A stretch of DNA of 64,000 bases, from NCBI RefSeq assembly GCF_040436345.1, contig NC_133215.1, positions 22,618,806 through 22,682,805 on the forward strand, in the 5' to 3' direction. Positions 1 through 13,783 of this stretch are shown here, in pieces. The DNA is from Pagrus major. Taxonomy: Eukaryota; Chordata; Actinopteri; Spariformes; Sparidae. Both the position numbers and the translations under genes were made by a program. The notes under the pieces were generated by a model, which was not told where the DNA came from, ran no database searches, and saw only the letters and a list, made by a program, of their open reading frames with translations. Within the stretch, counting starts at the first letter, position 1; each line of letters begins with the position of its first letter.

Positions 1-440
<440 letters not shown>

Positions 441-471
441 ATCGTAGCCTACCGGAGACTACCAACACAAC

Positions 472-487
472 GGCTCTTTTAAGAGCC
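472..487 (+). terminator. histone 3' stem-loop (H2A)
   Basis: GGCTCTTTTAAGAGCC, a six-base-pair stem with a four-base TTTA loop. A purine-rich downstream element (GATAAAGAGCAG) follows, the pattern recognised by SLBP and U7 snRNP for cleavage without polyadenylation. Confidence 0.95.
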
Positions 488-951
488 ACACACTCATTTC
501 TGATAAAGAGCAGTGTTTCTTATGTCTACGTGATGATCCAGTAGTTCATCGTGGTCCAACTCGATCAGTCCCACAGAAAATGCTTATCTTTTCAACAAAA
601 ATTGCAGTAGGCCTAGTTACGATATAATATAATGCATTATTGCAGCTAAAATGTACTATACTTAGACACTACCATACCCAATTACACACCAAATAGGACC
701 TCCTCATACACTATTGCATGCAATTTCACAAAATTATGCAATAACAAATCAAATGCAAGACCATATCACATCCAAAATACTTACTCCTTAGATGCAATTG
801 TACCCTTTCTACAAAATAATCCTGTAGACACCACACTTAATTATACCAACGATGGCTAAACCCAGGCTTTAATTTGACAAATGTAGATCATGCCGTCTTT
901 CAGAAATTCCAGTCAGGTGTTAGGTCCTTACATAGCAGAGAAACTGTCCTC
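488..951. other. intergenic, duplicated H2A 3' flank
   Basis: No gene is visible. Up to about 885 it is the shared 3' flank of the inverted H2A duplication; beyond that I see nothing recognisable. Confidence 0.6.
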
Positions 952-1470
952 TTCAAATCAAATCAATTTTATTTATATAGCCTAGCCCAAAACACAATCA
1001 CATTGACTCAGTGGGCTTTACAATCTTTACAGTGAGCAACATCCTCTGTCCTTAGACCCTCCACAGGAGTGAGAAAAATATTAAATTGAGGAAATACAAA
1101 AATAAAAAAAAAACTTTAAACAGCGGAACAAAAAAGATGGAAGAAACCTCAGGAAGAGCCACGTTAGGAGAGGGATCCCTCTCCCAGGTTGGACAGGCAT
1201 GCAATAGAAAATCACAATCACAATTTACAAATTGCATTTGTATTGCATTTCACATTTTACACAAGTATTGATAAAAGGAAATAGTGAAACAGGAGAGAGA
1301 AGTGATCTATCGGAGTCCAGGGTATGACCATCTAGATCCATCAATATGCGAGACAGCGGGAGCCAGGAGAGAAATATGTTCCCAGGGCCCTGTGGTCCAG
1401 CAGAAAGGAGCCTGAATGAAAAGAGAGGATGGGGAGGAGGAGGAGGCGAAAGATACAGAGAGAGGACAGT
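952..1470 (-). repeat. SINE-like dispersed repeat, copy A
   Basis: Read on the minus strand, this matches the plus-strand repeat at 17940-18620 block by block. Shared blocks include TTTTCATTCAGG, CATATTGATGGAT, CCTGAGGTTTCTTCCATCTT, GGTCTAAGGACAGAGGATGT and a GGGCTATATAAATA-type 3' end. The tail style (CTATATAAATAAA then TTGATTTGATTTG) is typical of teleost retroposons. I cannot name the family. Confidence 0.7.
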
Positions 1471-2880
1471 GAGAGAGTGACACAGCTTGCAGCTTGAGGG
1501 AACAGAAAACAAAAAATAAAAGTAAGAGAAACGCAATGTCTATCAGAGATAAACTTGCAGCCTTGTGCCATTTTCCCATAACATCTGCCGGCCTGGCTCT
1601 ACTCAGTTTGACTCAGCTCAGTAGCCCGGGGCGGCATTTCCACCACACCTGGGCTACCTGCTTGAAGGTGTGTCTTAAACTAACGATGCGCTTGTCCCGA
1701 TCCCTGCAGCGCTGTCTTAGAATCACCGCTAATTGGCTCTGCTAATTCAGTTACAGACACATTTCATTTTATTATAACTTCTTCACAATAAAAGCCACTT
1801 GTTATTCAGTCATTTACAAGCTTTTATTATGAAACAGCATTACAGGAAACGGTCGGAAGAAACAGGGGCACCCGGGGTAAACACACACACCGACACAGGG
1901 AGTCTGAAATAAAGAGGGAGGTGGTAATCTAGTCAGCGCTGCTGCCTCGAGGGGCCTGGTTAGCTTATTTTTTTATATTACAAATGTAATGTCAGGGAAA
2001 CTGGAGCAACCCGGAGTAAACCCATTCTAACCCAGGGAGAACAGAACGAAACAGATCAAAATTTCGTTACAATTTGGTTTTAAAAATATTTTTTAAATAA
2101 ATGTATTCGCATGTCTGCTTTTATCTATTTTAAAGCACAATAATAACCTGTGCTCTCAAACTCTTGCTGGCTACAAGCCAATAGATTTATTGAGCAAATA
2201 TATTTTTGTTTGCTCAAATGAAATTATGTTTTGCTGGTACATAATTTCTCTTCAAAATATAATTCATGTGCTTGCAAGATGTATTTGTCTGTGCTCAAAA
2301 TCTCCCATTGCTCCTTCACGAATGTGGCACAAATATCAGCCATAGTTTAAGTGACAGTTTTAGTGCCAATCCTTTGCACAGTGTGATTGTGGCTGACAAG
2401 TCAACAATAAATAATATTCCTATTGGGAATAACTTTGACTCCTGTTTGAACTACATTTAGCTGAATAGGGTTGCCTAATTCTACTACTGTATTTTTACAT
2501 GGGTCATAGGGTGGTACTTGGAGAGCCGGATATTTTCTGAGGTGGTACAGGGTGTAAAAAGTTTGTTAAGTTAAGTTTTGATAAGACCTCAGAAAATCCT
2601 TTGACCACTGAAATGTGGAATAGGACATAAATACATGATTGTAAAGACCTAAAGTAGTAGTTAAACATGTTTTGTGTAATCTAATTGTTGACATAGTAGA
2701 AACCAGTGGATTGTAGCAAAAATAAATATACACTCTCTGTAGCACAATATCTAAAACATTGTTATCTTCCTTCAAAGGGAATTAAAGTAACTTCTCCTTT
2801 ATCTTGTTTTTACCCATTTTGTTCCAGCATTCTGAGAGAAAAATGGCATTTTATGAATCCAGTTAATCTCAACTCCTCAG
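1471..2880. other. intergenic, no gene seen
   Basis: No convincing coding sequence. Two degenerate copies of a short module (around 1850-1905 and 1995-2045, with GGGGCACCCGGGGTAAAC or a similar core) resemble, in reverse, the TTTCTCCGGGTGCTCCGGTT core found in the tandem repeats near 33.5 kb. Confidence 0.4.
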
Positions 2881-4289
2881 CGAATATAAGTTCCTGAAAG
2901 TTCTGGGAGAGGGGACCTTTTACTTAGTGCAATTAAAATGACCTTAACAGGTAAAGCTCTCTACAAACATTCCTATATAAAGATACAGTGATTAATTGTA
3001 CACTGTTGTAACACAGTATGCACACAGTTTTAGGTATCACAATATGAAGCTCTGCCTTTCAGCACTCTCTCAAGACTTTCAACTTCAGCAGTTTCCCCTG
3101 ACTTCACACATGTTAACACATTAACTAACTGTAAAAAACTAACTATGTCCAACTTGCCATGTGTCTCCAGGTTTCCATGATGAGGAGGATCAAGCACTAC
3201 AATATTGAGAAATACAACATTGTCAAGTTTAGCAATTTTTTCCCAACCAAATGTGGAGAGGCACTTGTGTTTGAGCCGTTGGATATATATAAAGCAACGA
3301 ACACTCAGTCAGTTTAAGGCTTTGTTACATTCTTACTGACCATGTACTTACAGTTGGCCATAGCACTTGTCTGACAACATAATGATGGTGAATCACCAAA
3401 TACGACCCTTAGAGATTAAGCTGATAGATTTCGGTGTGGCCATTTCCTGATCAGAAGCCAGGAAAGGAGAGATTCTGCAAGCATTCCATATTTGGTTATA
3501 ATCATAATTATAATTATAATTATTATTTGGTTATTATTGTACTGGAGTGAGTTAGTAGTTGACCAGTTTTATTATGAAGAAACAGCTGTGTGCTTCCTGC
3601 CTGTAACATGTTAATTCCATGTGCTCATCTTTCCAAAACATGACAGTGTAAACATCCTGTGTAATGTTTCTATTGCGCATTTAGTCCTCCAGAAACTATT
3701 TTGGCCCTTCCATTTTCTGAGGCCATTGATATGTGGACCCTGGGCTGTGTGATGTACATGATTGTCTGGTGCTATCTACCATTCATAGGACATTCTGAAT
3801 ATGAAATAGTAAGTCATCTACTGTAGTCAGACAATTTGTCAATTACTTGCATTTCTTCCCTTGTGCTTTTAAAAAAAAATCTAATTAGTGCTCCATGTAC
3901 ATCCCACATGTATGATGAGAATTCTAAAGCTAGTAATCAGAAATAAATTTTAAGAACATAGGGAATGAAAAACCGTCTTGGTCTTTTCAAATAGATGAAA
4001 ATGCTCTGAACTTACTTTGAGTATGGCAGAGGGAAGTAATTTTATGTTTAGTGGTTCAAACAACTTTGTACCCTAGCTATGATGGGAGGTCTTAGCATTA
4101 GCATGCTGTCAAAAAGACACAACATGCTGATGCTAACCAACCAAATTCAGATACAGGCGGGTCATTACTCTGCCCTCCTGGGGAAAAATATTTTCCTTCT
4201 TCTTGCATATTTTGATGTAACGCTGTGTTTAATCCCCAGATGCAGTGCATTGTTGAACCCCTGGGTCAGCCAGCAGTCCATCTTCTTAA

Positions 4290-5872
4290 CCCTGTAAGAC
4301 CCACTGTTGCAAATTTACAAAATCACTTTTAACAATTCTAAAAAAAGGCCTGCAAATGTTTTTTTTTTTTTTCCTCAAGGCCACATTTACATAGTTAATG
4401 GGTCCTATTGTTTGTCCTCACAATGCTATTGGATAGAATAAGTGTTTATAGGTCCGGTCATCTGGCCATGAACTCACTCTACCTGCAAACTTCCCGTTGA
4501 GCTCATTTCCTTATTTTGCACGACTGGATTTGTCAGGATTCAAGTAAGTAAAATTCCTTAAATATTTTTTTTTTGCGTTTATTACAATGTCTAGAACATG
4601 TACATATTTAGTTATTATGGAAAACATTCATCAAATTTGATTTAGAGCTTCTTATGTCTATGTTGAAATTCTACAACGTTGGGTCAGAGAGGTAGTCAAA
4701 ATAGCCTGTGCTCCTTACACATTACATAAGGACACTGCACTTCTCACATGGTCACAAATTGAAAAAAAAATGTAGTAGAAATTTAAAGTGGATGATTCAT
4801 TGTAACTAAGCTCTAAATGTGCTTTCCTGTTAATTTTTTACTTAGTTTAGCTTAGACCATAATTAAACACATGAATAAATTGTATGGGGTATTTGAAACT
4901 CCCTGTATCTTTGTAGTTTTTTGTTTTTTAACTTCCAAATGATCCTGAGCTATTTTTCTCAGTGTTGCCCAAGTAGCAGTTTGTAGCATTAGGAGATAGA
5001 AAAACAGGTTCTGAATGTTCTGGATTTGTTGGGGGGATGCCTGTTGCATTGTTCAGGGACAGGTGGTCTTGAATGTGAACCTGTAAGTGCTCTGGGGGGA
5101 CGCACGTGTTCCTTTTAGTATGATAAGTAGAGAGCATAAAAGGCCAGCCAGACAGTATTGTTTGAATGTAGTGGAATTTTGATTAGCATTTGTACTGAAA
5201 TGATAATACTTATGGACATACTAATGAAAATACTTAGATCTCTTTTTCTGGTTCAGAAATCACCAATGATGCCACCTCCCTCCTCACCCCACTGGAGTAC
5301 TAGAAGGACAAACTCTGGGAACTCAGAGCATGGCTGAATTCATTCAGGGAGAAATGCCTTCAGGTGGTACCTGAAGAGCACAACTCTGTGGATGAAATGA
5401 TGACATGGATACACAAACACACTGTGTAGCAAGTGCAATGTTCGCCTGTGATTCACAGATGAAAAGAACTGTCTTAGGGACTATCACTGCAAGTGAACAC
5501 AGACTTCATTCAAACCACATCGAAAGTGACGGAGGAAAACGTATTGTAAATATATTTTTATTAATAAATGTTTATTCATAAAAATATGATTGTTGTGTGA
5601 TTATTACTCATGATATATACTGTTATGGGGCTAAGTAAGCAATCAACCCTGCAAATGAATTCTTAAATGTTCTGTATATCTATTCAGACAAAGTGAGAAC
5701 AAACAGAAATTCTGCTCCCAACGTTGCAAATTTACATTTCCCTAAAAACTTACTAACACGTAAAAAATTTGAAAACTCTTTAATATCTACATCAGAGGCC
5801 TCCTAAAACAATATCTGAGAGGTCAAAAAATGTTTTGCTCATTTTTTTTTTCTATATTTGGGTCTTACAGGG
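4290..5872 (+). mobile_element. piggyBac-type DNA transposon, decayed
   Basis: It is flanked by TTAA target duplications at 4286-4289 and 5873-5876. The perfect 14-base terminal inverted repeats begin CCCTGTAAGACCCA. TTAA sites and CCC-starting ends are piggyBac hallmarks. An internal transposase remnant lies at 5304-5429. Removing the element leaves a single TTAA and joins the two halves of the host kinase exon in frame, so the insertion point is exact. Confidence 0.88.
5304..5429 (+). pseudogene. piggyBac transposase remnant
   Basis: The reading frame gives KDKLWELRAWLNSFREKCLQ, then VVPEEHNSVDEMMTWIHKHT and a stop. This resembles the part of the DDD_Tnp_1_7 domain around the (I/V)DE motif that carries a catalytic aspartate. 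It is a short fragment of a normally ~550-600-residue protein, so the element cannot move by itself. Confidence 0.65.
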
Positions 5873-6156
5873 TTAATGGTGGTCTAAAGACAAACTATTG
5901 CTTCAACAAGACTAAGTCCAACAGCTGGCAGCTCAAGGTACCACAATGCAGTTATTTAATCTTTTATCAGAATATTTTCTTGTTCGGATAACATGTTAAC
6001 ATTTCCCAACATTTAACAGTTAATCATTCGGATTGACTTTATTACAACATCACAACATTAATACAAACACTTTGAACCTTCTTTTAGAGGAAGGAATGTG
6101 GAATGTTGTGCTCATAACTTTGAGAGACTCGACAATGTCTGGATGATCTGAAAGAA

Positions 6157-6418
6157 GTAAGTGAGAAGTAAATTTCATCGTCACTGTCATATACGGCAGT
6201 ATAATTTAGTAGAAATGTGCTTGCGCATATACTAGGTGTTATACGGTAATGTGAGGGGTGCCCGCGCGGAGGCCAGTTCTGTTTATACCTGCGTGTTGAC
6301 GGATGTTCAATAAAGCTTCAGCTAAACTAGAGAAGCCTTCTTCACAATTATTTGCAGTCACTATGATCGATTGTCTTTTCATGATCATGAGGATGACGTG
6401 ACTGATGATGGACTACCT

Positions 6419-6472
<54 letters not shown>

Positions 6473-6785
6473 GCTTGAAGATCAGGAGAATGCAGTTAGG
6501 TGAGATGATGAAAAATAGAATCAAAATCTGTTGCCTTTCACTCACTTCCACATAGAATCCACACACTAGCTAGAGCTAGTTGCAGCGTTAAGACGTGATG
6601 ATAATAACAGGAATAGCAGTCTAACTTCTGTGTTCATCACTGTGACGTCCTCAGTGAAATTCACAGGAAGTCTTCGACATCTGAGGACTGAACCACATGT
6701 GGTAACAGTCGCCTCCACTTACAGCTGAGATATTTAGTGTCCTTTGATTTTTAGACGACACAGGGATGAAGAAGGTCCACATTGC
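6157..6785. other. intergenic, microsatellite-bearing
   Basis: No gene is seen. A GC-rich stretch at about 6250-6320 with an AATAAAG motif is unexplained. A GT run lies at 6420-6471. Confidence 0.4.
6420..6471. repeat. (GT)n microsatellite
   Basis: About 25 uninterrupted GT units. Confidence 0.95.
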
Positions 6786-7153
6786 TGTCAAATTAAAGCC
6801 ATCGTTGGTATAAGTGTGGTGTCTACAGGATTATGTTGTAGAAAGGGTACAATTGCATCTAAGGAGTAAGTAGTATTTTGGATGTGATATGGTCTTGCAT
6901 TTGATTTGTTATTGCATAAGTTTGTGAAATTGCATGTAATAGTGTATGAGGAGGTCCTATTTGGTGTGTAATTGGGTATAGTAGTGTGTAAGTATAGTAC
7001 ATTTTAGCTGCAATAATGCATTGTATGGACTTTGTTATTTTTGTTGAAAAGATAAGCATTTTGTGTGGGACAGTGATCGAGTTGGACCACTATGAACTAC
7101 TGGATCATCACATTGACATAAGAAACACTGCTCTTTATCAGAAATGAGTGTGT

Positions 7154-7169
7154 GGCTCTTAAAAGAGCC
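7154..7169 (-). terminator. histone 3' stem-loop (H2A)
   Basis: On the minus strand GGCTCTTTTAAGAGCC, followed by the downstream element GATAAAGAGCAG. Confidence 0.95.
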
Positions 7170-7198
7170 TTTGTGTTGCTGGTCTCAAGCAGGATGAT

Positions 7199-8362
<1,164 letters not shown>

Positions 8363-8389
8363 CTTGTCTGCTGCTCCACAAACCACAAT

Positions 8390-8405
8390 GGCTCTTTTCA
8401 GAGCC
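8390..8405 (+). terminator. histone 3' stem-loop (H3)
   Basis: GGCTCTTTTCAGAGCC with the classic TTTC loop. A downstream ACAGAGCTG resembles the U7-binding element. Confidence 0.95.
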
Positions 8406-9850
8406 ACCTCACTTCTTCTACAGAGCTGCTTCCTTCACTGTTTCTGTAATTAGATATGATCGTTACTGCAACTTGAATGTCTATAGGTAACAATAATAAT
8501 GACACTTAATTTTTACTTTCCTCTTTTCCAACAATTACTCAGCTTAAACCGTCTTAATGACCAGTCTAGTGATTTCTCGAGACAATCTTCAGACTGTCAG
8601 ATGGCCTCACTTATCAGTAATTATTTGTTCTGATACACTGTCAACAATAAACATGTGAATTATAATTAAAGTGTCTTAGGATACTAGTTATAAACTTGAG
8701 ATTGACTGATGGGCCTTATAATACTTCATGACTGCTCACCTACACACACTTCAACAATCACCTGCAGTAAGGATTCATGCTTGTGCTGTAGTAGTTCATG
8801 CTGTATCGTGAGCAATTGTATTAAGTAAAGTGAAGTAGATATCTTTACATCTATAGTAATGCAGGCTTCATCATAATGTTTCATTGTTAGTGAAAAAAGT
8901 TTTATGCATTTTCATGCTTAACAAAAAGAAATAAGTAATTATTATGTAAGACGGCAAATGCAGAAAATGACAAGTGAATAATTGTATGTTTTAGATATAA
9001 AACCTAAAGGAATGAAACGTGGTGTATTGAAAGTAAGAAAAAGAATAAAAACATTTTGTCAAGCTTTATTTTCACTATGGGGTGAACGCAGTAAGATGGG
9101 ATGTTCTGTTAAAACATCAACAATGTTGTAGTCAGACTGTTTAAGGGTGATTTCTACATAAATATCCTTTAAAAGACTTTAAACTCTAACTGAGCCTGTG
9201 CATCCATCCATCAATGCAGGGGGTCCAGATGAACTGAGTTCAGTGAGCCACCACAGGATGGTAGCAATGCACTGACCCTGTCTAGGCTATTTAATTATTC
9301 TGCATAGGTTATTTAAGCATTCTGTTGAAAGTAACAAAAAAGTAGTGTAATAAGTCATTTATTACTGTACACAGACAGTAACATTGTAATGTAATATATA
9401 GGTAACACATAAAGTAACAGATTGTCAAATGTTTTTCAATTTCAAACACTGTTTCAGGTTTATTTCAGTATATTTTGGAGGAAGGAAAAGGATAAAGGAA
9501 TGTTAACTGTTGAAATACTTGTCTTAAACCAATTTAAAAATAACTTTAAAAAACTGGATCAGTGTCTAATATATGTTTAATATCTTATAAAGACCATATT
9601 ATTTGTAGGTTTTGTCTAATTTGACAATGCAATAGAAATAAAGTGTAGAGCAAATGTTTTGCACAAAAGCAATAAGTATGTACAAAGGAAAATAATGCAA
9701 TAAGACAGTATGACAGTAAAAATGTTCCAATAAATATTTTAATATTAGATTAGCCTATATAGTGCGTATATAAAAAAAAATATGAGGGTGTAAAAGCAGC
9801 ATAGTTTACGGGCTTAAATGTATGCGACTCCCTGAGTGCTGAGGTGCAGC
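8406..9850. other. intergenic, AT-rich
   Basis: No coding sequence, repeat family or RNA gene recognised in about 1.4 kb between H3 and the 3' flank of H1. Confidence 0.5.
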
Positions 9851-10055
9851 AGAGCGGATGGCAGTATATGCATGTCCACTCATGTGTGAGATATTATACT
9901 GATGGTGGATTGTGATCGTTCTCGTACCTGATGAGGGAACTTTTGTTTTCCTCGTGTGTTTGTTTTGGTTCTCTGCATTAGAAAATAAACGTTATATTCA
10001 TTGATATGACAAACAGTAGAGGATCAGGACTGAGCTCTTTGAGGATGGTGTGAGT

Positions 10056-10071
10056 GGCTCTTAAAAGAGCC
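10056..10071 (-). terminator. histone 3' stem-loop (H1)
   Basis: Minus strand GGCTCTTTTAAGAGCC, followed by CAAAGAGCTCAG, very close to the consensus U7-binding element AAAGAGCTG. Confidence 0.95.
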
Positions 10072-10104
10072 TTTAATCGGGACGTGTGATGTTGCAGTGA
10101 CGGC

Positions 10105-10707
10105 TCACTTCTTCTTGGGTGCTGCCTTCTTGGCTTTGGGCTTGGCAACCTTCTTTGCGGGAGCCTTCTTGGTTGCAGGGGCCTTCTTGGCCACTTTCTT
10201 GGGGCTCTTGGTGGCCTTCTTGGGGCTCTTGGCTGGTTTCTTGGCCGCCGCAGGTTTCTTGGCCTTCTTCGGGGACTTCTTGGCGGCTGCTGGCTTCTTG
10301 GCCGCAGCTTTGGGCTTCTTAGCCGCTGCGGGTTTCTTGGCTGCGGGCTTCTTGGCTTTAGCAGGAGCCTTCTTAACCGGCTTCTTGGCTTTGGGCTCAG
10401 CCACCTTCTTGCTCATCTTGAAGGAGCCGGACGCTCCGGTCCCCTTGGTCTGGACCAGAGTCCCCTTGAGCACCAGAGCCTTGACGGCGGTCTTGACGCG
10501 GGCCTTGTTCTTGTCCACATCGTAGCCTCCGGCAGCCAGAGCCTTCTTGAGAGCGGCGAGAGACACGCCGCTTCTCTCCTTGGACGCGGACACAGCCTTC
10601 ACGATGAGGTCTCTGACGCTGGGGCCAGCCTTCTTCGGCTTGCTCACCTTCTTCTTGGCGGCTTTAGCCGGAGCGGCGGCGGCGGGAGCTGGAGCTACTT
10701 CTGCCAT
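10105..10707 (-). CDS. H1: linker histone H1
   Basis: 200-residue linker histone that binds nucleosome entry/exit DNA. The short N-terminal Ala/Pro/Lys tail is followed by a winged-helix globular domain at about residues 28-100 (from [20 protein letters not shown] to [10 protein letters not shown]). The rest is a ~100-residue tail of Lys, Ala and Pro with SPKK motifs, the CDK-type phosphorylation and minor-groove-binding units. The protein differs from the copy at 62906 by one extra Ala in the N-terminal tail. It is intronless with a histone stem-loop, so it is replication-dependent. An Ala-rich ORF on the opposite strand is only a shadow of the repetitive tail. Confidence 0.98.
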   Translation of the reverse strand: MAEVAPAPAAAAPAKAAKKKVSKPKKAGPSVRDLIVKAVSASKERSGVSLAALKKALAAGGYDVDKNKARVKTAVKALVLKGTLVQTKGTGASGSFKMSKKVAEPKAKKPVKKAPAKAKKPAAKKPAAAKKPKAAAKKPAAAKKSPKKAKKPAAAKKPAKSPKKATKSPKKVAKKAPATKKAPAKKVAKPKAKKAAPKKK

Positions 10708-10875
10708 TTTGTGTCAAAGTTCTGATCCTACTCACGACAACACGAGAGTCTGACTGGACGAATGGAGAATCCAGAGCAGGAGGCTGTCCTTAAACACACC
10801 ATGAGAGCCGTGGAGACTCAACCCAGGCCGTGTCTCCTCTGGGCAGTCTGAATGCCGGGCCACTTGTGTTTTCTC
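10708..10875 (-). promoter_or_regulatory. H1 promoter with AAACACA box
   Basis: Minus strand: the H1-specific AAACACA box lies at 10865-10871 and a TATA-like TTTAAGG at 10788-10794, about 85 bases before the start codon. The AAACACA box about 160 bases upstream of ATG is the hallmark of H1 promoters. Confidence 0.8.
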
Positions 10876-11210
10876 TTCATCGATAAAAGACTCCAGACTA
10901 AATGTGGGAGAAGTGTTGGAGGCTGACAGTGAAGGAGCCGATAGCGGACTTGTTTCTCTTCATATTGAAGTCATGTAGAGCTCTGATGCTCTCTGCATTT
11001 TGTTGCAGGAGCCTCCAAACCTCACACTTTCACCGTCGTGACCAGCACTGCTCAGCGACTTTTCCCACTCATTTCTCTCCTAAAATGTTTTAAAATGCAT
11101 CAGAGCTCCGTCAAAAGCAGTTTTCCAGCTGGTCCACGTGTTTGTTCAGGGACTCAAAGTAAAAACAACCATCTGTTGGTGATCATTTTGTAATAAACTC
11201 AAGTTATTCT

Positions 11211-12144
11211 GGCAGCAGCAAACACACTGATGATGGCCGAGGGTTGTGGTGTCAGACAGAGCAGCTCACTGTGGCTGTCAACATTTCTCCTGCTGAGGAC
11301 TCGTTTTAATATAAATAAACTCTTAATAGATCTACTGTGAACAATTAATGACATCATAGTAGCTGAAGTGTCTTAAAATGTAACAGCGACACTGCTTTGG
11401 TAATGTATAGCCTGTATCTGCTGGATATTGAAAGACTTAATTTTCACACTTGTATTCTGCTGAGACTGAAATTAAGGATTTGGACTTCCTTCAAAGGTCT
11501 CACAGTAATTTGGCAGTTCAAATAAACTTATTGCCTTTTCTTCTGACAGCATTATAAAAACAGTTTGATCAAAACGAATCAGTGATTGAGATGATTATGA
11601 GGATTTTAAAAAGAGTCAGAACCAACCTTTGGACCTGTTGTATCAGTAGATCAGTGTACAAAACGTATGCATACTACACACTACCTGGGGTTAAAAGGTG
11701 TTTTGCATTAGCAGTGTTTAATAATACAATACATGACAAAAATCAGGCTACAAATGTGTTTTAATTGGTACACATGATGGAATGTGAAAATAAATAGTTT
11801 ACATTATTTCCTGAAACACATTTTGCTTTTGTTACACATGCTATGTAACGAAATATAAATCTCTCAAAAAATTTAATGAAAATAAATATACTATATCTGC
11901 AGTAGCAGGAATGCCACCTGTCAGCATGCACAAGCACCACGGACAGCTCCATCATCTGTTACCTGTTGAATGAACCTGAAACTTTTATTCTGACTTTTTT
12001 CAGATCAAACTTATTGTCCTTGTTTTGAAAATTAAACTTTTTCACCATGACTTTCTGTTTAAGATATGACTGATAGCGTGGATACAGTCTTAGTGTAAAC
12101 ACTGAAAGAAACAAAATCAACGAATGCTCCAAGAAATAGCTTAG

Positions 12145-12145
<1 letters not shown>
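11211..12145. other. intergenic, nothing recognised
   Basis: AT-rich sequence with no gene, RNA or repeat that I can support. Confidence 0.4.

Positions 12146-12186
<41 letters not shown>
12146..12186. repeat. (GT)n microsatellite
   Basis: About 20 GT units. Confidence 0.95.
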
Positions 12187-12187
<1 letters not shown>

Positions 12188-12239
12188 TCAATAAAATGCA
12201 CATGACATGCTCTCCAGATTTAATTTTTACATAGTTTAA

Positions 12240-12609
12240 AGAGGGAACGGGGCACTCTTTATTTCTTTGATGGAAGGCAACACTGGGAGTATTGTACTGG
12301 TGCACAGCTATCTTTTCAAAATCAAGCTAAGCTATTTCATCTCCTCAATACCTCAGCATTTTATTTTATTTTATAACTACTTAAGCATTTTATTGTATAA
12401 AGTACTTTATTGTTTTTTGTATATCTATCTATCTATTTATCACAATTCTACACTATTTTACTTTGTTTGAAGCAAGAAAGGTGGTCCACCAAATATAGAC
12501 AGTATTCTGGGAACCTTATTTTCTCTGAGAAGAGCCTGTTTATTCAGTTGATGAAAAAAAAAAAAAATTCTGAGTTTGAAATTCTTTTCCAAAACGACAT
12601 AGTGCCCCT
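12240..12609 (+). mobile_element. T2/Kolobok-like MITE (tentative)
   Basis: TTAA sits at both borders (12236-12239 and 12610-12613). The ends begin AGAGGGAACGGGGCACT and, on the other strand, AGGGGCACTATG, fitting the TTAAAGGRR end pattern of the T2 group of Kolobok elements. The end repeats are imperfect, so the call is tentative. No coding capacity. Confidence 0.4.
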
Positions 12610-12613
12610 TTAA

Positions 12614-13016
12614 ACTCTGATGGCTATCAATGTGTAATTTCATCCAATATATAATTCAATCAATTCATCATTATTTCAGTCTGTAGTCCCAATGGTCAGA
12701 TGTCTGTAATTAATTATATTAGTGTCATCACCACTTCTATGTGATAAACATATCACAACTTGTGCAGACCTTCATTATACATCAACATGAGGAGGTTTAA
12801 GATCAATAAAACTCAGTGGGCAGACAGTCTGGACCGGGGCTTTTAAATGATGGATGGCCTGTATGCCCTCATCTTTAATCTCACCTATATGTGAAGTTAC
12901 ATTTGGTGAGCTGTGTAGAGAGACAACATAAAAAAAACTATGTTGGAAAATCACTTAATAGTACTTAACTTATCATGCATTGTAAATAAAGCATGCTTCA
13001 CTATTTCTAACTCTTT
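12614..13016. other. intergenic, nothing recognised
   Basis: No feature seen before the start of the duplicated H2B 5' flank. Confidence 0.4.
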
Positions 13017-13257
13017 CATTCTAACATCACATTGTAACATCTAGTATTAAAATGTAGCGTCTTCACTGAGAACAGTTTATGTTTTTGTAACAAAGACTCA
13101 TTAAATGTAGAAGACTCAGGCTGTGTGGTCTGTGGTCACACCGAACACTTTTAGTAAGAGTCTTTCCCAAAGTGTTTCCTTTGTGTTGGTCTCAGATAGT
13201 TTCACCACGTCCTTCTGCATGTCAGCTCTCACAGCGAGACCACAGTGAGCAGCTCAA

Positions 13258-13740
<483 letters not shown>

Positions 13741-13767
13741 ACTCATCCTGACATCAACAACCCCAAA

Positions 13768-13783
13768 GGCTCTTCTAAGAGCC
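13768..13783 (+). terminator. histone 3' stem-loop (H2B)
   Basis: GGCTCTTCTAAGAGCC: normal stem but a TCTA loop, where the usual form is TTTA or TTTC. The purine-rich CTGAAAAGC lies downstream. The same loop recurs in the H2B at 39031 and in the orphan stem-loop at 37061. Confidence 0.9.

Larger units (their letters stand above)
2881..6156 (+). pseudogene. HIPK-like protein kinase pseudogene with introns
   Basis: Decayed exons of a kinase resembling the homeodomain-interacting protein kinases. Exon 2881-2950 gives a glycine-loop stretch (YKFLKVLGEGTF) and then in-frame stops. Sequence from 3171 reads VSMMRRIKHYNIEKYNIVKF. 3373-3450 reads DNIMMVNHQIRPLEIKLIDFGVA; DFG is present, but the catalytic-loop HxDLKP just before it is missing. 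Exon 3685-3808 reads PPETILALPFSEAIDMWTLG onward and is open, with AG and GTAAGT borders. Exon 4240-4289 plus 5877-5937 reads LGQPAVHLLN then GGLKTNYCFN, split by a piggyBac element. A last piece, 6088-6156, contains CLDDLKEV. Introns remain, so this is a duplicated rather than a processed pseudogene. The stops and missing catalytic residues argue against function. The HIPK assignment rests on remembered family motifs. Confidence 0.75.
10000..11210 (-). repeat. H1 module, duplicated at 62801-64000
   Basis: The H1 gene, its stem-loop and about 500 bases of upstream non-coding sequence match the right end of the window almost base for base. Weaker similarity extends further into the 3' flank, to about 9850, and also reaches the relic at 25122-25345. 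Confidence 0.92.

Noticed and set aside
4852-5137. Minus-strand frames inside the piggyBac element (MLSTYHTKRNTC)
   Set aside because: At first looked like a transposase C-terminus, but the transposase remnant that can be supported is on the plus strand at 5304-5429.
6185-6346. Possible solo LTR (TG...CA, AATAAAG, GC-rich core)
   Set aside because: No target-site duplication and no second copy in the window; the ends were chosen by eye only.
10097-10525. Leu/Ala/Phe-rich frame antisense to H1, membrane-protein-like (also 62898-63326)
   Set aside because: Reverse complement of Lys/Ala codons in the H1 tail, not a gene.
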